A program made the translations under genes and the position numbers. 64,000 nucleotides of DNA from assembly GCF_902729405.1 (NCBI RefSeq), contig NZ_LR746496.1, positions 1,302,001-1,366,000 of the forward strand, written 5' to 3'. Below are positions 27,970-36,489 of the stretch, in pieces. The notes beneath the pieces were generated by a model, which was not told the DNA's origin, made no database searches, and worked only from the letters and a program-made list of their open reading frames with translations. How positions within the stretch are numbered: the first letter of the stretch is position 1; every line of letters starts with the position of its first letter. The stretch comes from Acididesulfobacillus acetoxydans (GTDB lineage Bacteria; Bacillota; Desulfitobacteriia; Desulfitobacteriales; Desulfitobacteriaceae).

Positions 27970-28452
27970 ATGGAATTGCGGTTTACAGTGAACGGGCAGA
28001 AGCAGGTCCTGGAGGTTGAACCGCAAGCCCGGCTGCTTGACGTTCTACGGGAGCAACTTGGTTTGACGGGAGCAAAAGAAGGGTGCGGCGAAGGAGAGTG
28101 CGGGGCCTGTACCGTGCTGGTGGATAATCTTGCGGTTAACTCCTGCCTGGTTCTCGCACATCAGGCCCGGGGCAGGTCAGTGACAACCGTGGAAGGCCTC
28201 GCTCCTTCCGGCAAATTGGACGCTCTGCAACAGGCATTTATCCAGAAGGGTGCGATTCAATGCGGATACTGCACGCCGGGCATGCTAATGTCCGCCAAGG
28301 CGCTGCTCCTGCGAAAGCCGAAGCCAACTGAAGAGGAGATACGGATGGCCCTGGCCGGTAACTTGTGCCGCTGTACCGGTTATGTCAATATACTCAGGGC
28401 TGTTCAAGATGCCGCCGGTACCGCCGAATCCGGGGAGGTGCGGAAAGCATGA
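27970..28452 (+). CDS. molybdenum hydroxylase, [2Fe-2S] subunit
   Basis: About 160 residues, the small subunit of the xanthine dehydrogenase/CO dehydrogenase family. The plant-type cluster motif is CGEGECGACTVLVDN with a later Cys. The second cluster motif is CGYCTPGMLMSAKALL with GNLCRCTGY. It carries electrons from the molybdenum site to FAD. An ATG three codons upstream is possible, but its ribosome site would abut it. Its stop overlaps the start of the FAD subunit (ATGA), so the three hydroxylase genes are coupled. The order is small, FAD, large. Confidence 0.93.
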   Translation: MELRFTVNGQKQVLEVEPQARLLDVLREQLGLTGAKEGCGEGECGACTVLVDNLAVNSCLVLAHQARGRSVTTVEGLAPSGKLDALQQAFIQKGAIQCGYCTPGMLMSAKALLLRKPKPTEEEIRMALAGNLCRCTGYVNILRAVQDAAGTAESGEVRKA

Positions 28453-29453
28453 TGCACAAATTCCGGATGGCATGCCCGGACAGTGTTGCAGAAACCTTGG
28501 AGCTTCTGGCCGGAATGGAGGGGGAAATCGCCTATCTGGGCGGAGGGACGGATTTGGTCCCGCAGATGCAGGATGGCCGCAGACAGCCCGACTGGGTGGT
28601 TGACCTGTCACAAATCCCGGAACTCGCTTGTATCCGTTTTGACGGTGAGCGGATCCGGCTGGGCAGCACCGCGACCTTTACCCAAATTGCCGGCAGTGCC
28701 CTGATTGAAGAACAGGGCCGCTGCCTGGCGCAAGCCGCCGGACAGGTAGGGTCGGTTCAGATCCGAAACCGGGCAACGCTGGGAGGCAACATCGCTTCGG
28801 CTTCTCCGGCGGGCGACAGTTTGCCGGTCTTGTTGGCGCTGGATGCCAAGCTTACGGTTCTGGGGCCTGCGGGGGAGCGGAGAATTTCTTTCGAGCGTTT
28901 TCAGATCGAACCGGGAGAGGGATTAAGGCGCGGAGAATTAATTGCCGGGATCGATTTTGCGGCGGGGAGCAGAGGACATACCGGGGACGGGAGGCATGTC
29001 CCTGCCGACAAGTCGGATTTCAGCGCCGGCGGTAGGCATCCAATACGGGTAAGTGCCTTTGGAAAAATAGGATCGCGGCAGAGCGTGACGATCGCTAAGC
29101 TGAATATGGCAGCTTTTCTGGAGATGGAGCCGGGAGAGGGCATTGTGGTGAAGTCGAGGCTGGCCTTAGGGGCGCTGGGCCGGCATCCTTTCCGGTTGAG
29201 GAACGTTGAAGAGGAAATGCGCGGACGCCGGCTGGACGATTCTTTGATTGTGGATGTGACGAAGCGTTTGCAGGAAGTGGTGGATGGGGCCATTCCCGGA
29301 AGGTATTCCCAGACTTATAAACGGCAGGCGATCCGGGGGTTGGCCGCAGACGTGTTTGGCGATTTACAGCAGCAAGTGTCTGTCGAGAAAGCATCTTCGT
29401 CAAACGGCCCGGATCAGGGAGGGGGGAAGGAGGAACAGGAAATTGGCTGTTAG
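28449..29453 (+). CDS. molybdenum hydroxylase, FAD-binding subunit
   Basis: 334 residues. The FAD-binding motifs YLGGGTDLVPQM (about residue 33) and TLGGNIASASPAGDS (about 110) match the CoxM/XdhB family. The C-terminal domain (LALGALGRHPFRLRNVEEEM) is also typical. It takes electrons from the iron-sulfur subunit and passes them to NAD or another acceptor. Its 3' end overlaps the large-subunit gene. A stretch near residues 175-205 (GHTGDGRHVPADKSDF) looks like a family-specific insertion. Confidence 0.92.
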   Translation: MMHKFRMACPDSVAETLELLAGMEGEIAYLGGGTDLVPQMQDGRRQPDWVVDLSQIPELACIRFDGERIRLGSTATFTQIAGSALIEEQGRCLAQAAGQVGSVQIRNRATLGGNIASASPAGDSLPVLLALDAKLTVLGPAGERRISFERFQIEPGEGLRRGELIAGIDFAAGSRGHTGDGRHVPADKSDFSAGGRHPIRVSAFGKIGSRQSVTIAKLNMAAFLEMEPGEGIVVKSRLALGALGRHPFRLRNVEEEMRGRRLDDSLIVDVTKRLQEVVDGAIPGRYSQTYKRQAIRGLAADVFGDLQQQVSVEKASSSNGPDQGGGKEEQEIGC

Positions 29454-31758
29454 AGGCAACTTAGAAGATTCAGAGAACAGGCACGAGACAGCGGGGCCTG
29501 AGAAGCTCAAACAGGTAGGACGCAGTTATCCGCTTCATGATGCGGAGGCCAAAGCCACAGGACGTATCCGCTACACAGGGGATATGAGCCTGCAGGGCAT
29601 GCTTTGCGCCAGGATCCTTTTTAGTCCTCTTCCCCATGCGCGTATCAGGAGAATTGATGCCGCAGGGGCACTGGCGCTTCCCGGCGTTTACGGTGTGTTT
29701 ACGCATGAGAATACGCCTGATGTCCTGTACAACAGCCAGGTGTGGTATGCCGGACAAGAAGCGCTGAAGGATGAACGGCTGTTCCCGGATACCGTGCGTT
29801 ATATCGGGGACCGGGTCGCCGCTGTTGTGGCCGCGAATGAACAGACGGCCGCCAAGGCTTTAGGCCTGATAAAAGTCGACTACGAGGAACTTCCCGCGGT
29901 TTTTGAAGCGGAGCAAGCTTTGCGGACGGATGTGCCGGTGCCGGCTCTCGCTCCGTGGGCATCCCCCTTCTTCAGCAAGGAAATTTCTGTCGGCCATGTG
30001 GATGAATGCTTTGAGGCGCCTGATGCTGTCGTTATCGAAGACCGGGTGGAGACTCCGAAGATACACCATGCCGCATTGGAACCTCATGTCTGTGTGGCTT
30101 ATCCCGATCATAACGGTAAAATCACGGTGCTCACACCCTGCCAGATCCTCTATTCCGTCCGTCTGGTTGTTGCAACGGTTTTGGGGCTGCCGTTCAATAA
30201 GGTCCGGGTGCTCAAGACGCCGATGGGCGGCTCGTTTGGCGGGAAGCAAGAAGTGACATTGGAACCGCTGGCCGCTTTTTTTGCCCTGGCAACCGGCAGG
30301 CCGGTGAAGATTCAGCTGACTCGGCATGAGAGCATTATTTCCACACGCACCCGCACAAAGACCATCGGGTACGTGCGAACAGCCTGGGATAAGGCAGGCA
30401 ATCTGTTGGCCCGCGATCTAAAAACCGTGATCGACACCGGTGCCTATACCTCGAACGGAGCGATTATCGGGATGGCCATGGGCAAGAAAGCCTTTCGTTT
30501 ATACCGGATTCCCAATCAACGCTACCGGACAGAATCGGTCCATACCAACACTCCCGTCGCCGGCGCGGCCAGAGGTTATGGTTCACCGCAGATCCATGCG
30601 ATCACAGAGATCAACATCGATCATGCGGCAAGGAGGCTGGGAATAGATCCGGTTAAACTGCGCCTGCGCAATCTCGTGCGCCCGGGGGATTTGGATGCCG
30701 GCGGCGGGCCGCCGTTGGGTCAGGCCCAAATCATCGCATGTGTCGCGGAAGGCGCTAAAGCGTTTGGCTGGGCCCAAAGGCGCGATGCTCCCCACGGGAC
30801 GGGCCGCTTCCGGCGAGGCGCAGGCATGGCCTGTGCCACCCATTCCAACGGGTATTTTGGGGGATTTCAGGATTTTACGACCATGACTTTGCGCATGCTG
30901 GAAGACGGCAGTATGATTTTGAATTCCGGGATTCAGGATTTGGGCTGCGGGACGGTTACCAGCATGAAGCAGATCATTGCCGAAGTTATGGCGATTTCTC
31001 CCGATAGAATCGAAGCGCCCGAGGGAGATACGGAGACGAGCCCCTATGATGTGGGTTCGCAGGCCAGCCGGGTTACGCATGTAGCCGGAGCCTGTGCTTT
31101 GCATACAGCCGGGAAGCTGAAAGAAAAACTGTGCCGGGAAGCTGCCAAACTGTTGGAGTGCGCTCCGGATGAAGTGATTTTACAGTCGGAAAGAATACGA
31201 TCCGCGGCCCATCCTGAGAAAGACTGTTCCTATGGCGAAATGGTCAGTCTCATTCAGGAAAAAAACCGGACGGAGATCATTATTACGGAGACATTTCAAG
31301 CACAGGACAACCCGGGTTCCTACGGAGCTGATTTTGTGGAAGTCGAAGTGGATACGTGGACAGGTCTTGTCCGGGTGGTGGAAGTGCTGGCAGTGCATGA
31401 CGTCGGCAGGGCTATCAATCCCGGTTTTGTCCGGGGGCAGATTTACGGAGGAGTGCAAATGGGCATCGGCTACGCCCTGACGGAAGACATCGCTGTTGAT
31501 CCGGTCAGCGGCCGGGCGAAGGGCGATCGCTTCAGCCGTTATCACCTAGTTAACATGCCGGATATGCCTCCCGTACGGGTGATCCTGATCGAAAAAGGCG
31601 GGGATCTGGGACCGTTCGGAGCTAAAAGCATCGGGGAAATCGCCACTTGCCCGACCGCTCCGGCCGTAGTCAATGCGGTTAACCAAGCTCTGGGGACCAA
31701 CTTGGAGACTTTGCCCCTGACGCCGGAAAGGATATTACGGGCGCTTGCTTGTCAATAA
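29443..31758 (+). CDS. molybdenum hydroxylase, molybdopterin-binding subunit
   Basis: About 771 residues from a TTG start that has AAGGAGG nine bases upstream and overlaps the previous gene's stop. Motifs: GRSYPLHDAEAKATGRIRY at the start, GGSFGGKQE, GAARGYGSPQ, and near the C terminus GPFGAKSIGE, whose Glu is the catalytic base of this family. The enzyme inserts water-derived oxygen into an aza-aromatic or aldehyde carbon. In this operon the likely substrate is a heteroaromatic breakdown product, for example an imidazole or pyridine ring, but sequence does not decide between xanthine-, nicotinate- and other types. Confidence 0.93.
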   Translation: MAVRGNLEDSENRHETAGPEKLKQVGRSYPLHDAEAKATGRIRYTGDMSLQGMLCARILFSPLPHARIRRIDAAGALALPGVYGVFTHENTPDVLYNSQVWYAGQEALKDERLFPDTVRYIGDRVAAVVAANEQTAAKALGLIKVDYEELPAVFEAEQALRTDVPVPALAPWASPFFSKEISVGHVDECFEAPDAVVIEDRVETPKIHHAALEPHVCVAYPDHNGKITVLTPCQILYSVRLVVATVLGLPFNKVRVLKTPMGGSFGGKQEVTLEPLAAFFALATGRPVKIQLTRHESIISTRTRTKTIGYVRTAWDKAGNLLARDLKTVIDTGAYTSNGAIIGMAMGKKAFRLYRIPNQRYRTESVHTNTPVAGAARGYGSPQIHAITEINIDHAARRLGIDPVKLRLRNLVRPGDLDAGGGPPLGQAQIIACVAEGAKAFGWAQRRDAPHGTGRFRRGAGMACATHSNGYFGGFQDFTTMTLRMLEDGSMILNSGIQDLGCGTVTSMKQIIAEVMAISPDRIEAPEGDTETSPYDVGSQASRVTHVAGACALHTAGKLKEKLCREAAKLLECAPDEVILQSERIRSAAHPEKDCSYGEMVSLIQEKNRTEIIITETFQAQDNPGSYGADFVEVEVDTWTGLVRVVEVLAVHDVGRAINPGFVRGQIYGGVQMGIGYALTEDIAVDPVSGRAKGDRFSRYHLVNMPDMPPVRVILIEKGGDLGPFGAKSIGEIATCPTAPAVVNAVNQALGTNLETLPLTPERILRALACQ

Positions 31759-31796
31759 GTTTTTAACATGCAATAATATCTGGCAGAGAAATGCTT

Positions 31797-31862
31797 TTTT
31801 TGCACCCGTCTCAAGCTAAGCGTAAACCCGGTCTTATGGTTATGGGCGCAAAATGATTTTGC
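31797..31862 (+). promoter_or_regulatory. candidate activator sites upstream of the transporter promoter
   Basis: TTTTGCACC at 31797-31805 repeats the site at 22447. The near-perfect palindrome GCAAAATGATTTTGC at 31848-31862 carries two TTTTGC half-sites facing each other. Both lie at distances normal for sigma-54 activators. Confidence 0.45.
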
Positions 31863-31925
31863 ATCTCTACCGGGCTTAACTCGAGAAGGTCAGCGTACAC
31901 AGCGTTTTCAATATTATCTGAGAGT

Positions 31926-31941
31926 TGGTACGACTTTTGCA
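31926..31941 (+). promoter_or_regulatory. sigma-54 promoter (-24/-12) of the transporter operon
   Basis: TGGTACGACTTTTGCA matches TGGCAC-N5-TTGCA with one change. It lies 33 bases before the first permease gene and is not needed for the hydroxylase genes, which end 168 bases upstream. Confidence 0.82.
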
Positions 31942-31973
31942 ATGATTTTATCCCCGAAAAGGAGTGTGAGGAG

Positions 31974-32630
31974 ATGACTTGGGCTGATCTGTTCAATTTT
32001 GTAACCGGAAATGCCAGCACAATTCGTAGGTATTCGGAAACTCATTTTATTCTGGTGCTGGAAACCGTCATAGTCTCACTGATCCTGTGGGTGCCCTTAG
32101 GCCTGCTTCTCAGCAAAAGCGACAAGTGGGCCGGACGGGTTATGGCCCTGGCCAATCTGATCTTTTGCATTCCCAGCCTTTCCCTGTTTGCCATCTTTGT
32201 GACGATTCCCGGTCTGGGACTGGGGCGGAGGTCTTCCCTCCTGGCCTTGGTTCTCTATGCTATGATGCCTCTCCTGCGCAATGTTTATGATGGGGTAAAA
32301 AATGTGGATCGTAGCGTGATCGAGGCCGCTAAAGGCATGGGCATGAGTGAGGCGGGAATTATACGGGAAATTCGTTTCCCGCTGGGCCTGCCCGTCATCT
32401 TTGCCGGTTTTCGGATCACGGTTGTTATGACAACAGGGATGGCGACAATTGCCTCTTTTATCGGGGAACAGAATTTGGGCCGCTTTATAACCAACGGCAT
32501 GGTCCGTAACAATACGGAAATGCTGGTGACCGGCGCCGTCTTAATCTCTGTGATTGCCGTTGTGCTGGACACGATCCTTGGCTTGCTGGAAAAGGGGCTG
32601 ATCCCCCGGGGATTAAGGCTGCGCCGTTAA
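31974..32630 (+). CDS. betaine-type ABC transporter permease 1 (OpuCB/ProW-like)
   Basis: 218 residues with about five transmembrane segments. The permease-ATPase contact loop is VIEAAKGMGMSEAGIIREIRFPLGLPVI. This matches the small permeases of OpuB/OpuC and ProW systems for glycine betaine, choline, carnitine and related compounds; ergothioneine importers (EgtU) belong to the same family. GLGLGRRSSLLALVLY matches the conserved IPGLG.g..AL.AL region. AAAAGGAG and GAGGAG precede the ATG. First gene of the order permease, ATPase, permease, binding protein. Confidence 0.92.
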   Translation: MTWADLFNFVTGNASTIRRYSETHFILVLETVIVSLILWVPLGLLLSKSDKWAGRVMALANLIFCIPSLSLFAIFVTIPGLGLGRRSSLLALVLYAMMPLLRNVYDGVKNVDRSVIEAAKGMGMSEAGIIREIRFPLGLPVIFAGFRITVVMTTGMATIASFIGEQNLGRFITNGMVRNNTEMLVTGAVLISVIAVVLDTILGLLEKGLIPRGLRLRR

Positions 32631-32787
32631 TACTGACTTAGCCTGAAGGTATCTGCCCGCAGACGGAGAAAATTCCGGAATGAGCGGTAAGACTGCTAAG
32701 TCCGCTATGACCCGGAAATCAAAGCGTTCAAATGTCCAACTTTGTACTTCGCATATCGAATCTTGCACATCGTAAGGGGGGATGTCT

Positions 32788-33900
32788 GTGATAGAGCTAA
32801 GAGAAGTAACCAAGTGCTATAAAGGCCAAACTGTACCGGCAATTGAAAAGTTGTCCCTCTGCATAGATGAAGGGGAGATTTGTGTTCTGGTCGGTCCTTC
32901 GGGTTGCGGCAAAAGCACTACCTTGCGCCTAATTAACCGCATGATTGATCTTTCCTCAGGAACGATCCTAATCAATGGGGAAGACATTCTGAATAAGGAT
33001 CCGGATCAACTGCGCCGGGGCATCGGTTATGTAATCCAGCAGATCGGGCTTTTGCCGCACCGCACTATAGGGGAAAACATCGCGATTGTCCCACGCTTGT
33101 ATAAATGGCCCAAAGGCAAGATCAAAGAACGGGTAAATCAACTTCTGACCATCATAGGGCTCGATCCGGATCAGACAAGAAACAAATATCCTTCCCAATT
33201 AAGCGGCGGACAAATGCAAAGGGTAGGGGTAGCGCGGGCGATGGCTGTTGATCCGCCGATTATGCTGATGGATGAACCTTTTGGGGCGGTGGATCCCCTG
33301 GTGCGCAGCCACTTGCAGGATGAGTTTTTGCGCCTGCAAGAGGAAATTAAAAAGACCATTGTGTTTGTAACCCATGATATTAACGAAGCGATTAAAATGG
33401 GGGACAAGATTGCCATATTTAACGAAGGGAGATTGGTGCAATTCGGCACTCCGGAGCAAATCCTGACTGATCCCGCCGATGATTTCGTGGAAAATTTTAT
33501 CGGGCATGACCGGGTGGTGCGCATGCTCAGCCTTTACCGGGCGGAAGAAGCGGCCCGGAAGCGGGTGTGCGTCGTCCGGGACAATGAACTGGCCGGGCTG
33601 GCAGGCGAATTGCGCGAGGCCGGAACCGGGGTGGCCTTCATAATCGATGCCGGAGGCGGCCCTCTGGGCTATGTTACGGAAGAGGAAAGCACGGCCGTTT
33701 CCGGCCCGGAGAGATTAAAAGCCGTCGCCGCCGCACGGCGGAAAGCTTTTGTGCAGGCCAATACCCCCCTGCCGGACGCGCTGTCTATTTTGCTGGAATA
33801 TGATCTCGATTGGCTGGGGGTGCTGCAAGGGAAATCCCTCTGCGGCGCGCTGTCGTTTAAGGATATCCAAAGACATGTTTACCGGAGAGAAGGTGAGTAA
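32788..33900 (+). CDS. betaine-type ABC transporter ATPase (OpuCA/ProV-like)
   Basis: About 370 residues. The nucleotide-binding domain has Walker A GPSGCGKSTT, Q-loop YVIQQIGLLPH, signature LSGGQMQRVG, Walker B IMLMDEPFGAVD and the switch His in VTHDINEA. A C-terminal tail of about 120 residues (from about 255) corresponds to the tandem CBS region of OpuCA, but it is poorly conserved. CBS domains in this family sense ionic strength or nucleotides, so osmotic gating may be reduced here. The GTG at 32788 has AAGGGGGG six bases upstream; the ATG two codons earlier abuts that site. Confidence 0.93.
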   Translation: MIELREVTKCYKGQTVPAIEKLSLCIDEGEICVLVGPSGCGKSTTLRLINRMIDLSSGTILINGEDILNKDPDQLRRGIGYVIQQIGLLPHRTIGENIAIVPRLYKWPKGKIKERVNQLLTIIGLDPDQTRNKYPSQLSGGQMQRVGVARAMAVDPPIMLMDEPFGAVDPLVRSHLQDEFLRLQEEIKKTIVFVTHDINEAIKMGDKIAIFNEGRLVQFGTPEQILTDPADDFVENFIGHDRVVRMLSLYRAEEAARKRVCVVRDNELAGLAGELREAGTGVAFIIDAGGGPLGYVTEEESTAVSGPERLKAVAAARRKAFVQANTPLPDALSILLEYDLDWLGVLQGKSLCGALSFKDIQRHVYRREGE

Positions 33901-34551
33901 ATGACCTTGAGCTGGGCGCGTTTTCGGGTGGCTCTGTTTCAAAAGGCTCCCGGTGCTTTGTTGACCCACCTGCTGATTGTGGTCATCACGATGGTTCTGG
34001 CCATTGCCATATCCGTTCCGGTTGGAATTCTCTTAACCAGGCCCAAATTTCGCAGGTTCGGGATGTTGGTTCTCAATATCCTCAATATACTGCAAACTAT
34101 CCCCGGTTTGGCGGTGCTGGCTTTTACGATGCCGATTCTGGGACTGGGTCTTAAACCGGCTATCGTTGCCTTACTGTTCCAAAGCCTGCTGCCGATTGTC
34201 CGAAATACCATTGCCGGGCTGCTGGGGGTTAACGCCGACGTGAAAGAAGCCGCGGCGGGCATGGGAATGTCCCAGGCCAGAGTACTCCAGGAAGTTGAGC
34301 TCCCCTTGGCGATGCCGATCATTCTGAGCGGAATCAGGACCGCTACAGTGTATGTGGTCAGCACGGCAACTTTAGCTTCCATGATTGGGGCCGGCGGTTT
34401 GGGGGATATGATTTTTGGCGGTTTGGCTCTTATGATTCCTGAATACCTGATTGTGGGCGCCGGCTTGGGCGCACTGATGGCGATCGCCTTTGACCGGGCG
34501 CTAAGTTACCTGGAGCACATGATTACTCCTCCCGGTATGCGGGTTGAATAG
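33901..34551 (+). CDS. betaine-type ABC transporter permease 2 (OpuCD-like)
   Basis: 216 residues, five or so membrane segments. The contact loop reads VKEAAAGMGMSQARVLQEVELPLAMPIILSG (shown in part in the sequence near residues 117-140). NILQTIPGLAVLAF and ASMIGAGGLGDMIFGG are typical OpuC/ProW permease motifs. Its ATG directly follows the ATPase stop codon. With the protein at 31974 it forms the heterodimeric membrane channel. Confidence 0.92.
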   Translation: MTLSWARFRVALFQKAPGALLTHLLIVVITMVLAIAISVPVGILLTRPKFRRFGMLVLNILNILQTIPGLAVLAFTMPILGLGLKPAIVALLFQSLLPIVRNTIAGLLGVNADVKEAAAGMGMSQARVLQEVELPLAMPIILSGIRTATVYVVSTATLASMIGAGGLGDMIFGGLALMIPEYLIVGAGLGALMAIAFDRALSYLEHMITPPGMRVE

Positions 34552-34700
34552 ATTAACCTGACCGGGTCTGGAGAAAGGAGGAAATAAAAGGACAGAAATA
34601 AAAGGACAGATTAGATGGAATCAGGCACAGGTTCATGGGAGGAAAGACTCAGAAGTAAAAAGAGGAAGCGCAGAACGGATTGTGCGAAAGGAGAATGTTC

Positions 34701-35663
34701 ATGAAAAGGTTACCCCTGTTAGGACTGGTGACCGTTTTAACCCTGGTACTGGCTCTGGGGGCCATTGCCGGCTGCGGTACGGGGCAAAACGCGGCAAGTG
34801 CGGGGAATTCCGCAGCGGCGGGAAATGCTCCTAAAAAAGGCCCGATTATTAAGGTTTCATCCAAAACCTTCACGGAAGCCGAGCTTTTGGGCCAGATGAC
34901 TTATGATTACCTGAAATACCTTGGTTATCCCGTAGAGAACAAAATCGATCTCGGAGAAATAGCGGTCATCCGTCCGGCTCTGACATCGGGCCAAATCGAC
35001 CTCTATTGGGAGTATACCGGAACCGGCGTCGAAACGCTGATGCACCACGCGCCTGTTTATAATTCTCAGGAAAGCTACGATCTGATTAAAAACTGGGATG
35101 CTAAGAACGGGATTGACTGGCTGGATTATGCGCCCCTCAATGATACTTATGGGATTGTAGTCCGTCCTGATATTGCTCGGAAATACAATCTTAAAACTAT
35201 CTCTGATTATGTGAACCTTGTCAAGAAGGGAGTGCACCTGAAATTTGTAGGCTTCCCTGAGTGGGACGGCCGGGCCGACGGTTTGCCGGCATTTGAGAAA
35301 GCTTATAATTTCACGATGCCGAAACAAGATCTGGTCAACGTGGCTATGGGTTTAGGTTATGATACATTGAAAGCGAAAAAAGGAGATTTAATGATCGCCA
35401 ATACCACAGATGCGGGTATCGTCGCTGACAAGTTTGATCTTCTCCAAGATAACTTACATGCTTTTCCGGTCTATAATCCCTGTCCGGTCGTCAGAGAACA
35501 GATTGTGAAAGCTTATCCCACTTTGCCGGGTGACTTGAAAAAGCTGAGTTCTTTGCTGGACACGCCGACCATTACCGGACTGAACAAACAGGTTGATGTG
35601 GACAAGAAAAGTATTGAGACAGTCTCTTCTGATTTCCTCAAGAGCAAAGGCTTAATCAAATAG
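34701..35663 (+). CDS. betaine-type substrate-binding lipoprotein (OpuCC-like)
   Basis: 320 residues. A lipoprotein signal peptide ends at GAIAGC (lipobox Cys at residue 25), so the mature protein is tethered outside the membrane. The ligand-binding domain has SSKTFTEAELLGQMTYDYL and DLYWEYTGTG, the hallmark of OpuCC/OsmF/EgtU-type receptors, which hold quaternary ammonium groups in an aromatic cage; several Tyr and Trp are available (LYWEYTG, WLDYAPL). AAGGAG lies seven bases upstream of the ATG. Which betaine it binds is the key open question for the operon. Confidence 0.92.
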   Translation: MKRLPLLGLVTVLTLVLALGAIAGCGTGQNAASAGNSAAAGNAPKKGPIIKVSSKTFTEAELLGQMTYDYLKYLGYPVENKIDLGEIAVIRPALTSGQIDLYWEYTGTGVETLMHHAPVYNSQESYDLIKNWDAKNGIDWLDYAPLNDTYGIVVRPDIARKYNLKTISDYVNLVKKGVHLKFVGFPEWDGRADGLPAFEKAYNFTMPKQDLVNVAMGLGYDTLKAKKGDLMIANTTDAGIVADKFDLLQDNLHAFPVYNPCPVVREQIVKAYPTLPGDLKKLSSLLDTPTITGLNKQVDVDKKSIETVSSDFLKSKGLIK

Positions 35664-35680
35664 GTTTTCCCTTTGTTATA

Positions 35681-35711
35681 GGTCCGCCGGGAGAAATAAG
35701 CCTGGCGGGCC
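35681..35711 (+). terminator. terminator hairpin after the transporter operon
   Basis: GGTCCGCCGGG pairs with CCTGGCGGGCC across a nine-base loop, 17 bases after the stop. A short TTAT follows. A second small stem (GGCGAGG/CCTCGCC) is at 35842-35858. An orphan TTTTGCACC site is at 35796. Confidence 0.6.
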
Positions 35712-36033
35712 TTATGGCTCCTGTTTGCCAAAGCGCGTGCCCGGCCGGCGTGCTGCTATGATCAGGGTTTAGGAAATGTTTGGCACGTCTCAAAATTTTG
35801 CACCTGTTTAACAGAAGCAACGATTATTTGGAAACTTCAGGCGAGGTTCCCTCGCCTTAAAGCGGTTGACTAACCCCATCCCATAAACGCCGGGTTGCTG
35901 GGCGATTCTCTCTCAAACGCCTTCCTGGGTACTTTCTCCTTGTCAAAGATCGTTGTTTACGCTATTTGGCATCTTGGACTCAGGGACTTCCAGAATTAGT
36001 TAATGCGTCAGCACCGGCCGCCGGGCGGAAGCT

Positions 36034-36062
36034 TTGACAGTCCCTGCCCGGCATGGTAGAAT
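36034..36062 (+). promoter_or_regulatory. sigma-A promoter of the c-di-AMP riboswitch
   Basis: TTGACA and TAGAAT are separated by exactly 17 bases. Transcription would begin near 36069, just before the riboswitch. Confidence 0.8.
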
Positions 36063-36089
36063 AATTATAGGATGTAAGCCGCATCCGCG

Positions 36090-36272
36090 AGGGAACATCG
36101 CTGCCGGCGGCAACAACTGCATAAGATGAAAAGTTCAAGCGCTGAGTTCTCTGTCAGAGAAACGGGGGAACCAAAATTTCCGGGGTGAGTCCACGCGGGT
36201 ACTTGATTCCGTGTGGTAGGGTTATCTTTCGACCCGAACCCGTCAGCTAACTTCGTAAGCGTTGAAAGGAGA
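36090..36272 (+). ncRNA. cyclic di-AMP riboswitch (ydaO-yuaA class)
   Basis: The conserved blocks occur in order: GCGCTGAG, GTCAGAGAAACGGGGGAACC, GGGGTGAGTCC, GGTAGGGTTAT, CGACCCGAACCCGTCAGCTA and CTTCGTAAGCG. This matches the ydaO class, which binds c-di-AMP and usually turns off cell-wall hydrolase or osmolyte transporter genes. A good promoter is just upstream and a terminator 44 bases downstream. No standard target gene follows directly; the next gene is YopX-like at 36490. The betaine-type transporter lies upstream, not downstream. Confidence 0.92.
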
Positions 36273-36315
36273 TGTAGAGGCTGGGTTTAGCTTTTATATG
36301 CCTGTGTACCTTTTG

Positions 36316-36356
36316 ACCCCGCGCTTGTTGAAGCCGGGGTTTGTATTTGTGTTTTT
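36316..36356 (+). terminator. terminator in the riboswitch leader
   Basis: ACCCCG-C-GCTT pairs with AAGCCGGGGT across GTTG and is followed by a T-rich run (TTTGTATTTGTGTTTTT). It is the probable expression platform that c-di-AMP binding favours. Confidence 0.75.
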
Positions 36357-36489
36357 CCCCGTCAGCAGGGGATGTTGCGAACATCCCAACCTGCACAACC
36401 CGGTCGCCTTCAGCGATTGCGCGTGTTAGAGTCTCGTCGGAACGCAAGCTCAGTTCAAGGCTCGGTCCAGTGAAAGAGGAGGTAGCAAT

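Noticed and set aside
35781-35802. Possible third sigma-54 promoter (TGGCAC followed by TTTTGCA)
   Set aside because: The GG and GC pairs are 18 bases apart instead of the required 12, so it cannot be a -24/-12 promoter. Only the TTTTGCACC core may be meaningful.
36247-36447. Short minus-strand ORF downstream of the riboswitch
   Set aside because: It covers the terminator and has no ribosome site; chance frame.
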